A stretch of 64,000 bases of DNA from NCBI RefSeq assembly GCF_012849055.1, contig NZ_CP051677.1:1116001-1180000 (forward strand), in the 5' to 3' direction. Both the position numbers and the translations under genes were made by a program. This DNA comes from Spirosoma rhododendri. GTDB taxonomy: Bacteria; Bacteroidota; Bacteroidia; Cytophagales; Spirosomataceae. A model generated the notes under the pieces. It was not told the DNA's origin. It worked only from the letters and a program-made list of their open reading frames with translations, and did not search any database. Positions 34,818 through 43,097 of this stretch are shown piece after piece; positions within the stretch are counted from its first letter, which is position 1, and the number at the start of each line of letters is the position of its first letter.

Positions 34818-35040
34818 AGACATCATATTTAGTGACTTCGTAATCTGACTCTTTCAATGCTCCTTTGAACCGCTGTATGATCTCCAGCCGCGATGGTTTC
34901 GGCTCTTCTACTGGCTTGTCGTGCAGCGGGCGGATAATGACTTCTACCTCGGCTTTGTCGACACCCTCAGGCAGGTCGATGATGAGCTGCGGATTTTCGG
35001 TGCGCTCGATAGTTTTGAAATAGTGCTGTACCGCTTCCAT
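34807..35040 (-). CDS. Antitoxin of the PIN toxin
   Basis: 77 residues from the ATG at 35040. The frame is open for another 61 codons upstream, but that part has no protein character and runs across a repeat element; a TATATTTG promoter box 18 bases before 35040 settles the start. The N-terminal part (KTIERTENPQLIIDLPEG) looks like a short beta-rich DNA-binding region and the C-terminal charged helix would wrap the toxin. It precedes and overlaps the toxin gene by 11 bases. Confidence 0.8.
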   Translation of the reverse strand: MEAVQHYFKTIERTENPQLIIDLPEGVDKAEVEVIIRPLHDKPVEEPKPSRLEIIQRFKGALKESDYEVTKYDVYDQ

Positions 35041-35058
35041 AGTCCTGTTGTTTTCAGA

Positions 35059-35066
35059 CAAATATA
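35059..35066 (-). promoter_or_regulatory. -7 element of the toxin-antitoxin operon
   Basis: TATATTTG on the minus strand, an exact TAnnTTTG match, 18 bases before the antitoxin ATG. The -33 region has no TTG. Confidence 0.5.
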
Positions 35067-35122
35067 CCCATTCCCCGGAAACGCACTCGCCCGCTGGCTT
35101 TGTTCTATCTTTGTGTATTCGT

Positions 35123-35208
35123 AAACACAGAGCGCACGAAGCATACGCGCAGAGATCCACGGAGTTATTTCTCCTTTTTCTCCGTGAACCCTCCGTTACT
35201 CCGTGTTT
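35123..35208. repeat. Intergenic hairpin repeat upstream of prfB
   Basis: Contains CACGGAG/CTCCGTG (35158-35164 with 35180-35186) and outer partners AAACACAGAG/CTCCGTGTTT (from 35123; ending at 35208, one mismatch). It has the character of an extragenic repeat and separates the divergent antitoxin and prfB genes. Confidence 0.55.
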
Positions 35209-35240
35209 AAAACTCATTTTCAATCTAGTAAGACAAGTTC

Positions 35241-36321
35241 ATGACAACTGACCAGTTGACCGACTTGAGAGCCAGAGTAGAGGCTTTGAGGGGGTATCTT
35301 TGACTACGATAATAAAAAGGCACAGCTAGCTGAACTCGAACAGCAGACGTTCCAGCCCGAATTCTGGACCGATGCCGCCCGCGCCGAAGGTGTGATGAAG
35401 CAGGTGCGGACGCTGAAAGGCTGGACGACCGGCTATGAAAAACTGAACAGTCAGTTTGGCGACCTCGAAACGCTGTTCGAATTCTACGAAGCGGGCGACG
35501 TTACCGAAGAAGAGGTCGACGTAGAAGGTCGGAAACTGGCCGAAACGCTGGACGACCTCGAACTCAAGAAAATGCTCGGCAACGAGGAAGATCAGCTCAG
35601 CGCAGTGCTCGAAATCAACGCCGGAGCGGGCGGAACGGAGAGTCAGGACTGGGCCGATATGCTCTACCGGATGTATATGCGCTGGGCCGAAAAACACGGC
35701 TACAGTCTCAAACAGGTCGACTATCAGGAAGGCGATACAGCGGGCATCAAGTCGGCGACGATTGAAGTTGACGGGGCGCTGGCGTATGGCTTTTTGAAAT
35801 CGGAAAACGGCGTTCACCGTCTGGTTCGCATCTCGCCGTTCGACTCCAACGCCCGGCGGCACACGTCGTTTGCATCGGTGTTCGCTTACCCGCTGGTCGA
35901 CGATACGATCAACATCGAGGTCAATCCGGCAGACATTCGCTGGGATACGTTTCGATCGGGCGGAGCCGGTGGTCAGAACGTCAACAAGGTCGAGACGGCT
36001 GTCCGGCTCCATCACCAGCCATCGGGCCTGGTCATCGAGTGCCAGCAGGAGCGCAGTCAGCTACAGAACAAGGAAGTAGCGATGCGGCTGTTGAAGTCGA
36101 AACTCTACGAAATCGAAGTACAGAAGCGCAACGCGGCACGCGCCGAAGTGGAAGCGGGCAAACAAAAAAACGAGTGGGGTTCGCAGATTCGCTCCTACGT
36201 GCTGGACGACCGGCGTGTGAAAGACCACCGTACGGGCCACCAAACCTCAAACACCGACGCTGTTCTCGACGGCGACCTCGACCCGTTCATCAAAGCGTTT
36301 TTGCTGGAACAGGAAGGGTAA
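35241..36321 (+). CDS. prfB: Peptide chain release factor 2 (with programmed +1 frameshift)
   Basis: The gene starts at ATG 35241 and reads [20 protein letters not shown], then meets an in-frame TGA at 35301-35303. Skipping T35301 continues translation as [15 protein letters not shown] and on to 36321, giving about 360 residues, the normal RF2 length. Codon-recognition motif SPF (in [11 protein letters not shown]) and catalytic GGQ (in GAGGQNVNK) are present. The frameshift lets RF2 control its own synthesis through its reading of UGA. An automatic call starting at 35392 would lose the N-terminal domain. Confidence 0.95.
35289..35304 (+). promoter_or_regulatory. Programmed +1 frameshift site of prfB
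   Basis: A Shine-Dalgarno-like AGGGGG (35289-35294), three bases (TAT), then CTT TGA C. This is the conserved RF2 frameshift signal with the canonical spacing. Confidence 0.95.
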
Positions 36322-36342
36322 CTGTTACCGATTTTCTGTCAT

Positions 36343-36415
36343 TCCGACGGTAGGAGGAATCTTCGTTAGGCAAGGTCCGAATTGCCTGCTACCAAAGAAT
36401 CCTCCTATCGTCGGA
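36343..36415. repeat. Extended inverted repeat downstream of prfB
   Basis: 21-base arms (36343-36363 with 36395-36415; two mismatches) and an inner AGGCAA/TTGCCT stem form one long hairpin. The word TCCGACGGTAGGAGGAATCT is, as I recall, seen in extragenic repeats of related bacteria; that has not been checked here. Confidence 0.75.
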
Positions 36416-36421
36416 GTAACA

Positions 36422-36457
36422 AAAAGCCTCTGTCAGACAAAATTGACAGAGGCTTTT
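36422..36457. terminator. Bidirectional terminator between prfB and lhgO
   Basis: A perfect 14-bp stem (36422-36435 with 36444-36457) with A-run and T-run ends serves both convergent genes. Confidence 0.85.
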
Positions 36458-36490
36458 CTATGCACGCATTTCAGTGGTGTCGGGAGTGTA

Positions 36491-37690
36491 TCAATCAAAC
36501 CGCGCCAGGACCTTCTCCGAGACGGTTTGGCCGATGGATAGCGAAGACGTGGCGGCTGGTGACGGGGCGTTGATGACGTTGATTGCTTTGTCGTTTTCCA
36601 GAATGGCGAAGTCGTCGAGCAGACCACCGGTGCGGTCGCAGGCTTGAGCCCGGACGCCCGCGCCCCCGTCTACGAGGTCAGCTTCCTGAATAGCTGGTAT
36701 CAGCCCCTGCAATGCTTTCGTAAACGCACTTTTCGAGAACGAACGGTACATCTCCCCTAGCCCCGTCTGCCAGTACTTAGCCGCGACTTTCTGGAAGCCA
36801 GGCCACGACAGCGTTTCGTAAAACTCCTTCAGGTTGACATCCGACTTGGTGTAGCCTTCGCGCTGAAACGCCAGTACCGCGTTCGGCCCCGCTTCAACAC
36901 CCCCGTGTACCATACGCGTAAAGTGAACGCCCAGAAACGGAAAGTTCGGGTCAGGGACGGGGTAGATCAGGTTTTTGACGAGGTATTCTTTCTCCGGCTT
37001 CAGCTTGAAATATTCCCCACGAAACGGCACAATCCGCACATCGACAGGGTCGCGCTGGGTTAGCTGGGCGATTTTATCGGAGTACAAACCCGCGCAGTTG
37101 ACGACAAGTTTGGCTTCGTAGCGGTTCTTATCCGTCACGACAACGGTCAGCGTGTTGCCGGGCGTTATCTGCTCGACGCGCTCGGCCAGCCGGATATCGC
37201 CACCCAGTTCGCGGAATTTATCGGCGTAGCGTTCCGATACCTGTTTGTAATCGATGATGCCCGTCTGCGGCACGAACATCCCCGCGACGCCGGTTACGTG
37301 CGGCTCGATCTCGCGCATCTCGCCAGCCGTCAGTTTTTTCAGCCCACCCAGGCCGTTCTGCTGCCCACGCTGGTAGAGCACGTCGAGTTGGGGCAGTTCT
37401 TCCTGCTTCGTCGCGACGACGATTTTGCCGCACAGGTCGTAGGGAATATTTTCGGCGTCGCAGAAGTCGAGCAGCATCCGGTAGCCACGAATGCAATTGG
37501 TCGCTTTCAGCGAGCCGGGTTTGTAATACAGGCCGGAATGGATAACGCCGGAGTTATGGCCGGTCTGATGCCGGGCCACGGCGGGTTCTTTGTCGATCAG
37601 TAACACGCTCAGCCCAGGCCGCTGCTGTTTGATACGCAGGGCCGTAGCCAGCCCGACGATACCTCCCCCGATAATCAATACGTCTGTCAT
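36491..37690 (-). CDS. lhgO: L-2-hydroxyglutarate oxidase
   Basis: 399 residues. FAD-binding N terminus TDVLIIGGGIVGLATALRI, then GHNSGVIHSGLYYKPGSLKA, typical of the LhgO subgroup of the DAO/glycerol-3-phosphate oxidase superfamily. The C terminus holds GGAGVRAQACDRTGG. It oxidises L-2-hydroxyglutarate to 2-oxoglutarate, feeding electrons to the membrane quinone pool, a metabolite-repair reaction. It is not obviously part of the nitrogen cluster that starts next to it. Confidence 0.9.
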   Translation of the reverse strand: MTDVLIIGGGIVGLATALRIKQQRPGLSVLLIDKEPAVARHQTGHNSGVIHSGLYYKPGSLKATNCIRGYRMLLDFCDAENIPYDLCGKIVVATKQEELPQLDVLYQRGQQNGLGGLKKLTAGEMREIEPHVTGVAGMFVPQTGIIDYKQVSERYADKFRELGGDIRLAERVEQITPGNTLTVVVTDKNRYEAKLVVNCAGLYSDKIAQLTQRDPVDVRIVPFRGEYFKLKPEKEYLVKNLIYPVPDPNFPFLGVHFTRMVHGGVEAGPNAVLAFQREGYTKSDVNLKEFYETLSWPGFQKVAAKYWQTGLGEMYRSFSKSAFTKALQGLIPAIQEADLVDGGAGVRAQACDRTGGLLDDFAILENDKAINVINAPSPAATSSLSIGQTVSEKVLARFD

Positions 37691-37753
37691 GGAATCGAAA
37701 CCCGCCGTTGACTGTAGGACTAGTTTCTGAACCGTAAAGATACGCGATTCTGC

Positions 37754-39025
37754 TCAGGCAAGCTGACTTTCAATCCAGTCGAGGCCACGGCCGTACAAGG
37801 CCTGTGCAAACCGAACCCGGTTGTCGAAGTCAGCGTCGTCGGAATACTGCTTTTCCATGAATTGCCGTACCAGCCGGGCGTTATCTGTCGCCTGTGGCTG
37901 CTCGTAGCTGGTTTCGGATTCGGTGCGGTAGGTGGCAAAAGCAGGTGCATCACCTTCAAACTGCTGAAAAAACAGATGGCCTTTGGGCGTTCGGACCGCA
38001 CAGAGGAGCCCGCAGGCCCGACTTGTCGAGGGAGCCAGGCTGCCCTCCAGCCCGCGTTTCAGCACCATCACCGCATCAAAACCGGCCAGCATCGCCAGTT
38101 CCGCCATCTTCATCTGATAGGTGATGTGAAATACCGACGTTACCAGAATACGGGCGTGGCAGGGGTTGAGCAACTTTTCGAGCGTCGCCAGAAACGGTCG
38201 CTTGATGATCGTGCGTCGCCGGTCGACCCAGCGGTTCAATGCGGGCGAGAGCGCTTTCTGATCGAGTACCCACCCGTAGCCATCGAGGGGTGTGTCGAGT
38301 TCGTGGTTGCTTTGCAGAAATTGAACGCCCAGATGCATGTACAGGTCCAGCGCGTTGAGCGTGAACTTAGGCCCACCCGACCGACCCACAACCGAAACAG
38401 CCCCGTACCCGCGTTTCTGCATCTGCTGCGCCAGCAACGGCGTGATGAGGTAGCTGTTTTCGACCCCATCAAATGGTTCAGCGAGCTGCACCAGCGGCCG
38501 GTCGGCGCAACTGATCGGGCCGAAGCCGGGCGTAAATGTCCGTTCGGCCGACCGCATCAGGCCGTAATATTCTTCGTTGGTTTCGTGCCGCACCCGCATA
38601 ATGCTGGCCGCTAGCCCGCGGAATGTTTCGCAGTTACCAGTTCCGAACAGGTAATCGCCCAGTTGCTCGGCTTCGCTAACCTGTAGGTTATGCCCCCGCA
38701 CCAGTTTGGTTGCGATGGGCAACAGCCCGGCGGGGAGTTCGGGACATACCTTGTTGATAAAAAACGTCTGATGATCGAACGCCCCTTTGCCGATGGCATC
38801 TTCCAGCGTTTTTTCCTCCGGCGTTGGCCCTTTGGCAATCAACGCACCCAGAAAAGCCCCGCGTTGCAGAGGGTGCGTAGCTGGATCGATCAGGGCTGCG
38901 CGGCACTCAGCCAGCAGGTCGGGCGGGAGCGGTTTACTGCCATATTTACCAATGCCGATGTGTTTGATACCCCGGCCAAGAGCCGTTTGTGTGGGCGAAT
39001 CAAGAATCAGATTATCAGTCGACAT
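37754..39025 (-). CDS. TrpD-like phosphoribosyltransferase homologue
   Basis: 423 residues from ATG 39025 (an ATG at 39031 is also possible). It shows the glycosyltransferase family 3 layout: an N-terminal helical domain (LLAECRAALIDPATHPLQRGAFLGALIAKG) and a phosphoribosyltransferase-like domain with SVVGRSGGPKFTLNALDLYMHLGV. The family includes anthranilate phosphoribosyltransferase, but the usual trp neighbours are absent and the protein is longer than TrpD, closer to the YbiB/TrpD2 type. It is 46 bases downstream of cobA, divergent from nirBD; such homologues occur beside nitrate-assimilation genes, but the reaction is unknown. Confidence 0.75.
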   Translation of the reverse strand: MSTDNLILDSPTQTALGRGIKHIGIGKYGSKPLPPDLLAECRAALIDPATHPLQRGAFLGALIAKGPTPEEKTLEDAIGKGAFDHQTFFINKVCPELPAGLLPIATKLVRGHNLQVSEAEQLGDYLFGTGNCETFRGLAASIMRVRHETNEEYYGLMRSAERTFTPGFGPISCADRPLVQLAEPFDGVENSYLITPLLAQQMQKRGYGAVSVVGRSGGPKFTLNALDLYMHLGVQFLQSNHELDTPLDGYGWVLDQKALSPALNRWVDRRRTIIKRPFLATLEKLLNPCHARILVTSVFHITYQMKMAELAMLAGFDAVMVLKRGLEGSLAPSTSRACGLLCAVRTPKGHLFFQQFEGDAPAFATYRTESETSYEQPQATDNARLVRQFMEKQYSDDADFDNRVRFAQALYGRGLDWIESQLA

Positions 39026-39071
39026 GGTCATGCGAGTAAGCGAGTAGCGAGATAAAAGCAGGCAGTACTGA

Positions 39072-39872
39072 CTACCTACTATTGGTCAGTACCGGGGCGT
39101 CTGTCAGCCGGGCTATGTGGTTGTAAGCCACCCAGTCAGGATGCAGGGCTACAACCGCACCGATTACGATAATGGCCGGATTACTTAGTTTCCGGTCCAG
39201 CACCGTTTTGACGATCTGATCGGCTGTTGCCAGCGCCACCTGCTCGTCGGGGCGGCTGCCATTTTGAATCACCGCCACCGGTTCATCAGCCCGGCCTGCC
39301 TTCGCCAGTAAACCGACAATTTCGGGCAGGTGTTTCATACCCATCAGCACGACCAGCGTCGCGGACGATTGAACCGCCACCGCAATGTCGTTTGACAGCT
39401 GATGGTCTTTAGTCGTACCGGTTAGTACCCAGAACGATTCGCTCACCCCCCGGCAGGTCAGCGGGATACCGGCCAGCGCGGGCACGGCGTAACTGCTCGA
39501 CAAACCGGGCACGACCGCCGTTTCGACGCCACAGTCCTGCGCAAACACCAGCTCTTCAAATCCCCGACCGAAGATGAAGGGGTCGCCCCCTTTCAGCCGC
39601 ACGACATGACCGTGACTATGGGCGTATTGCACGATCAGGTGGTTGATGTCGGACTGCGCAAATTCGCAGCCCCCCTTCCCCTGCTGCCAAGGCCGTTTAC
39701 CAACATACACTAACTCAGCCGATGCAGGTGCGAACTGGAGAATATCGGGATGAACGAGCGCATCGTACAAAACAGCATCTGCCGTTTGCAGCGCCTTAAC
39801 GGCTTTATAGGTAATCAGTTCCGGATCGCCGGGACCCGCACCGATCAGCGTAAGCCTGGGTATTTTTTCCAT
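39072..39872 (-). CDS. cobA: Uroporphyrinogen-III C-methyltransferase
   Basis: 266 residues. SAM-dependent tetrapyrrole methylase motifs: LTLIGAGPGDPELIT, VVRLKGGDPFIFGRGFEE and VPGLSSSYAVPALAGIPLT. It makes precorrin-2 from uroporphyrinogen III, the first step to siroheme needed by NirB. No CysG-type dehydrogenase/ferrochelatase domain is fused, so the remaining steps must be encoded elsewhere. It is divergent from nirB across an AT-rich regulatory region. Confidence 0.93.
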   Translation of the reverse strand: MEKIPRLTLIGAGPGDPELITYKAVKALQTADAVLYDALVHPDILQFAPASAELVYVGKRPWQQGKGGCEFAQSDINHLIVQYAHSHGHVVRLKGGDPFIFGRGFEELVFAQDCGVETAVVPGLSSSYAVPALAGIPLTCRGVSESFWVLTGTTKDHQLSNDIAVAVQSSATLVVLMGMKHLPEIVGLLAKAGRADEPVAVIQNGSRPDEQVALATADQIVKTVLDRKLSNPAIIVIGAVVALHPDWVAYNHIARLTDAPVLTNSR

Positions 39873-39933
39873 CGTCTGTCGCCGGTTAGGTATTAATATA
39901 TACGGTATAGGGCAGAAACTCTGTTCAGTATAA

Positions 39934-40000
39934 TTACTCAGTAAAAATAAGAATTAATTTCTCTATTCTCAGAATTAAGTATAAGTTTACATAGTAAAAG
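39934..40000. promoter_or_regulatory. AT-rich cobA-nirB control region with candidate operators
   Basis: Contains the dyad TTACTCAGTAA (39934-39944), an AATAAGAATT word, and CAGAATTAAGTATAAG running on into a TTTACATA word (39970-40000). All three have counterparts upstream of the porin/ABC operon at 44654-44756. The region (39873-40112) holds no gene and serves both the nirBD and the cobA directions. The regulator is unknown. Confidence 0.5.
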
Positions 40001-40112
40001 ACAAATATTCGTCTGCTTAAACGGACTTTTGCCATATTTTTCTAATTGTTAGTCAAATAATACAATTTAAATTTAGTCAGTAAAACGTGTTCCATTTTTT
40101 AACCCGTTGTTT

Positions 40113-42629
40113 ATGAAAAACATTGTGGTCGCCGGCAACGGCATGGTTGGCTATAAGTTCTGCGAAAAACTGCTGGCAAGACATACGGAAGGACTAACTG
40201 ATGGCGGTCAGTTTTCGCTTACGGTCTTCGGTGAAGAGCCCCGCGCGGCCTATGATCGGGTTCACCTGAGTGCTTATTTTTCCGGCACCTCGGCCGACGC
40301 GCTGTCGATGGCTCCGGGCAGCTGGTACGCCGACAACAAGATCGATCTGCGGACGAGTCAGTGCATCACGCACATCGACCGGGAGGCCAAAACCGTCACG
40401 ACGCACACGGGTACGGTTGTGCCCTACGATACGCTGGTGATGGCAACCGGTTCGGCCCCGTTTGTGCCGCCGGTACCGGGCGTGCAGAAAGACGGCATTT
40501 TCGTCTACCGCACCATCGAAGACCTCGAAGCCATGATGGCCTGGGGCAAACGGGCAACGCGGGCCGTAGTAATCGGTGGTGGGCTGTTGGGGCTGGAAGC
40601 GGCCAAAGCAGCGCTCGACATGGGCCTGGAAACGCACGTAGTCGAGTTTGCGCCCCGCCTGATGCCCCGGCAACTCGACACGGCCGGTGCCGACATGCTC
40701 CGGCAGAAGATGGAAGAACTCGGCATCCGTATTCACCTGAGCAAAAACACGGCGGAGTTTGAAGGCTACGACCGCGTAACGGGCCTGCGCTTCGCCGACG
40801 GGTCGGTGCTGGAAACGGATATGGTCGTGATCTCGGCGGGTATCAAACCCCGCGACGAACTGGCCCGGCAAAGCGGCCTGACGGTGGGGCCGCGCGGTGG
40901 CATTCTGGTCAACGACCTGCTGCAAACCTCCGACCCCGACATTTATGCCATCGGCGAGTGTGCCCTGCACAACAGCATGATCTACGGCCTGGTAGCACCC
41001 GGCTACGACATGGCCGACATCGTGGCGACACAGATCGTCAGTGGTGGAGCAGGCAAGACGTTTATGGGCTTCGATATGTCGACCAAGCTGAAGCTGATCG
41101 GCGTCGACGTCGCGAGTTTCGGCGATCCGTTCTGCGAGCAGATTCCGCACCGCACCATCGTCTGGGAAGACCGGCTGGCAGGCGTCTACAAGCGGCTGAA
41201 CATTACCGAAGATGGTAAGCATTTGCTGGGCGGAATTCTGGTCGGCGACGCGGAAGCGTATAACATGCTGCTGCAAACGAGCAAAAACCGGATGGTGCTG
41301 CCGCCGACGCCCGAAGACATGCTGCTGCCCGCCCGCAAGGGTGAAGCCGCATCAGCGGGTGCGGGCGTGATGGCCCTGCCCGACGAAGCCGTCGTTTGTT
41401 CCTGCGAAGCGATCTCGAAAGGCACGATCTGCTCGGCCGTGACTGAGAAAGACGCGACCGACATTCTGGCGATCAAGAAATGCACGAAAGCCGGAACGGG
41501 TTGCGGGGGCTGCGTACCGATGCTCAACGACCTCATTACCGAAACGCTCAAGGCGCAGGGTAAGATCGTGCGGAAGGTGCTGTGCGAACACTTCGACCTC
41601 ACCCGGCAGGAGCTGTACGATCTGGTGCGGATCAACAAACAGACATCCTACGGCGACGTACTGGCGCAGTACGGTAAAGGGTGCGGCTGTGAAGTCTGCA
41701 AACCGGCTGTCGCGTCGATTCTGGCGAGCGTTCATAACCAGCTGATTGCCAAGCAGGCCGTTATTCAGGATACCAACGACAAGTACCTGGCCAATATTCA
41801 GCGGGGCGGTACCTACTCGGTGATGCCGCGTATTGCCGGGGGCGAAATCACCGCCGACAAACTGATCGTGCTGGGCGAAGTCGCCAAGAAATACGATCTG
41901 TACTGCAAGATTACCGGCGGTCAGCGCATTGACCTGTTCGGTGCCCGCGTCGATCAGTTGCCCTACATCTGGGAAGAACTGACCGACGCCGGTTTCGAGA
42001 GCGGCCACGCTTATGGCAAGTCGCTTAGAACGGTGAAAAGCTGCGTCGGCTCGACCTGGTGCCGCTACGGGGTGCAGGATTCGGTAGCCTTTGCCGTTGA
42101 CCTCGAAAACCGCTACAAAGGGCTGCGCTCTCCGCACAAGCTGAAAAGTGGGGTGTCGGGTTGCGCCCGTGAATGCGCCGAAGCACAGAGCAAAGACTTC
42201 GGCATCATCGCGACCGACAAAGGCTGGAACCTGTACGTCTGCGGCAACGGGGGCGTAACACCCCGGCACGCGCAGCTGCTGGCCACCGACATCGACCGCG
42301 AGACGTGCATCCGCTACCTCGACCGCTTCCTGATGTTCTACGTCAAGACCGCCGAGCCGCTGCAACGCACCGCCCCCTGGCTCGAAAAGCTGGAAGGTGG
42401 CATGGCGTACCTGAAAAGCGTGGTGATCGACGATGTGCTGGGCATGAACGAGCAGTTCGAGCAGGAAATGCAGCACGTTGTCGACACGTACCAGTGCGAA
42501 TGGAAATCGGTCGTGGACGACGAAGACCTGCGTAGTCAATATCAGCACTTCGTCAATGCCAGCGACACCGACGAGACGTTGGCTTTCGTGTCGAATGGTC
42601 GCGGACAGAAGCAACCGGCCCAGTGGTAA
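40113..42629 (+). CDS. nirB: NADH-dependent nitrite reductase, large subunit
   Basis: 838 residues from ATG 40113 (a TTG two codons upstream is unlikely). Order: FAD/NAD(P)-binding pyridine-nucleotide reductase domain (VVAGNGMVG; VVIGGGLLGLEAAKAALDMG), two BFD-type [2Fe-2S] regions (CSCEAISKG to GTGCGGC; KGCGCEVCKPA), then the ferredoxin-like and siroheme/[4Fe-4S] domain with CVGSTWC (Cys644, Cys650) and CARECAEA (Cys684, Cys688). It reduces nitrite to ammonium with NADH in the cytoplasm. nirD follows 19 bases later. Confidence 0.97.
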   Translation: MKNIVVAGNGMVGYKFCEKLLARHTEGLTDGGQFSLTVFGEEPRAAYDRVHLSAYFSGTSADALSMAPGSWYADNKIDLRTSQCITHIDREAKTVTTHTGTVVPYDTLVMATGSAPFVPPVPGVQKDGIFVYRTIEDLEAMMAWGKRATRAVVIGGGLLGLEAAKAALDMGLETHVVEFAPRLMPRQLDTAGADMLRQKMEELGIRIHLSKNTAEFEGYDRVTGLRFADGSVLETDMVVISAGIKPRDELARQSGLTVGPRGGILVNDLLQTSDPDIYAIGECALHNSMIYGLVAPGYDMADIVATQIVSGGAGKTFMGFDMSTKLKLIGVDVASFGDPFCEQIPHRTIVWEDRLAGVYKRLNITEDGKHLLGGILVGDAEAYNMLLQTSKNRMVLPPTPEDMLLPARKGEAASAGAGVMALPDEAVVCSCEAISKGTICSAVTEKDATDILAIKKCTKAGTGCGGCVPMLNDLITETLKAQGKIVRKVLCEHFDLTRQELYDLVRINKQTSYGDVLAQYGKGCGCEVCKPAVASILASVHNQLIAKQAVIQDTNDKYLANIQRGGTYSVMPRIAGGEITADKLIVLGEVAKKYDLYCKITGGQRIDLFGARVDQLPYIWEELTDAGFESGHAYGKSLRTVKSCVGSTWCRYGVQDSVAFAVDLENRYKGLRSPHKLKSGVSGCARECAEAQSKDFGIIATDKGWNLYVCGNGGVTPRHAQLLATDIDRETCIRYLDRFLMFYVKTAEPLQRTAPWLEKLEGGMAYLKSVVIDDVLGMNEQFEQEMQHVVDTYQCEWKSVVDDEDLRSQYQHFVNASDTDETLAFVSNGRGQKQPAQW

Positions 42630-42648
42630 CCCTTATTTTCCCAGCCTT

Positions 42649-43002
42649 ATGACAACCGAATTTGAAACACCAGAAACCGTAAGCTGGCACGTAGCGGCTC
42701 CGGTCAGCGCGTTCCCCGCCGATGGGGGTGCCTGCGTGAAGATCGACGGTCGGCAGATTGCCGTCTTCAACTTCAGCCACACCGGCGAGTGGTATGCCTG
42801 CCAGAATATGTGCCCCCACAAAATGCAGATGATCCTGTCGCGGGGGCTGATCGGCGATCAGCAGGGCGAACCAAAAGTGGCCTGCCCGTACCACAAAAAG
42901 ACGTTCTCGCTCTGCACGGGCGAAAACCTCAACGGCGACAGCTACCGCATCGAGACCTACCCCGTCCGGGTCGACGCGGGTATGGTGTACGTCGGTTTGT
43001 AA
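42649..43002 (+). CDS. nirD: Nitrite reductase small subunit (Rieske-type)
   Basis: 117 residues from ATG 42649, chosen because the Rieske-like fold starts soon after. The iron-sulfur ligand motifs are CPH (Cys55, His57) and CPYH (Cys79, His82). It is the partner of NirB. The length and 19-base spacing from nirB are normal. A terminator follows. Confidence 0.94.
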   Translation: MTTEFETPETVSWHVAAPVSAFPADGGACVKIDGRQIAVFNFSHTGEWYACQNMCPHKMQMILSRGLIGDQQGEPKVACPYHKKTFSLCTGENLNGDSYRIETYPVRVDAGMVYVGL

Positions 43003-43007
43003 CGAAT

Positions 43008-43042
43008 CGGGCGGCTCCTCACGGGGTCGCCCGGTCTTTTTT
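43008..43042 (+). terminator. Terminator after nirBD
   Basis: Stem CGGGCG/CGCCCG (43008-43013 with 43028-43033), a 14-base loop, then GTC and T6. Confidence 0.7.
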
Positions 43043-43097
43043 CCGCCGGTGCCGCAACCGGAAACAAGTCAGTTCTCGCTATCCCAATCGATTCATT

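Noticed and set aside
40107..40112. TTG start two codons before nirB ATG
   Set aside because: The ATG at 40113 gives the standard NirB N terminus; nothing supports the TTG.
41352..42614. 420-codon minus-strand ORF within nirB
   Set aside because: Antisense shadow of a well-supported nirB with all ligand motifs.
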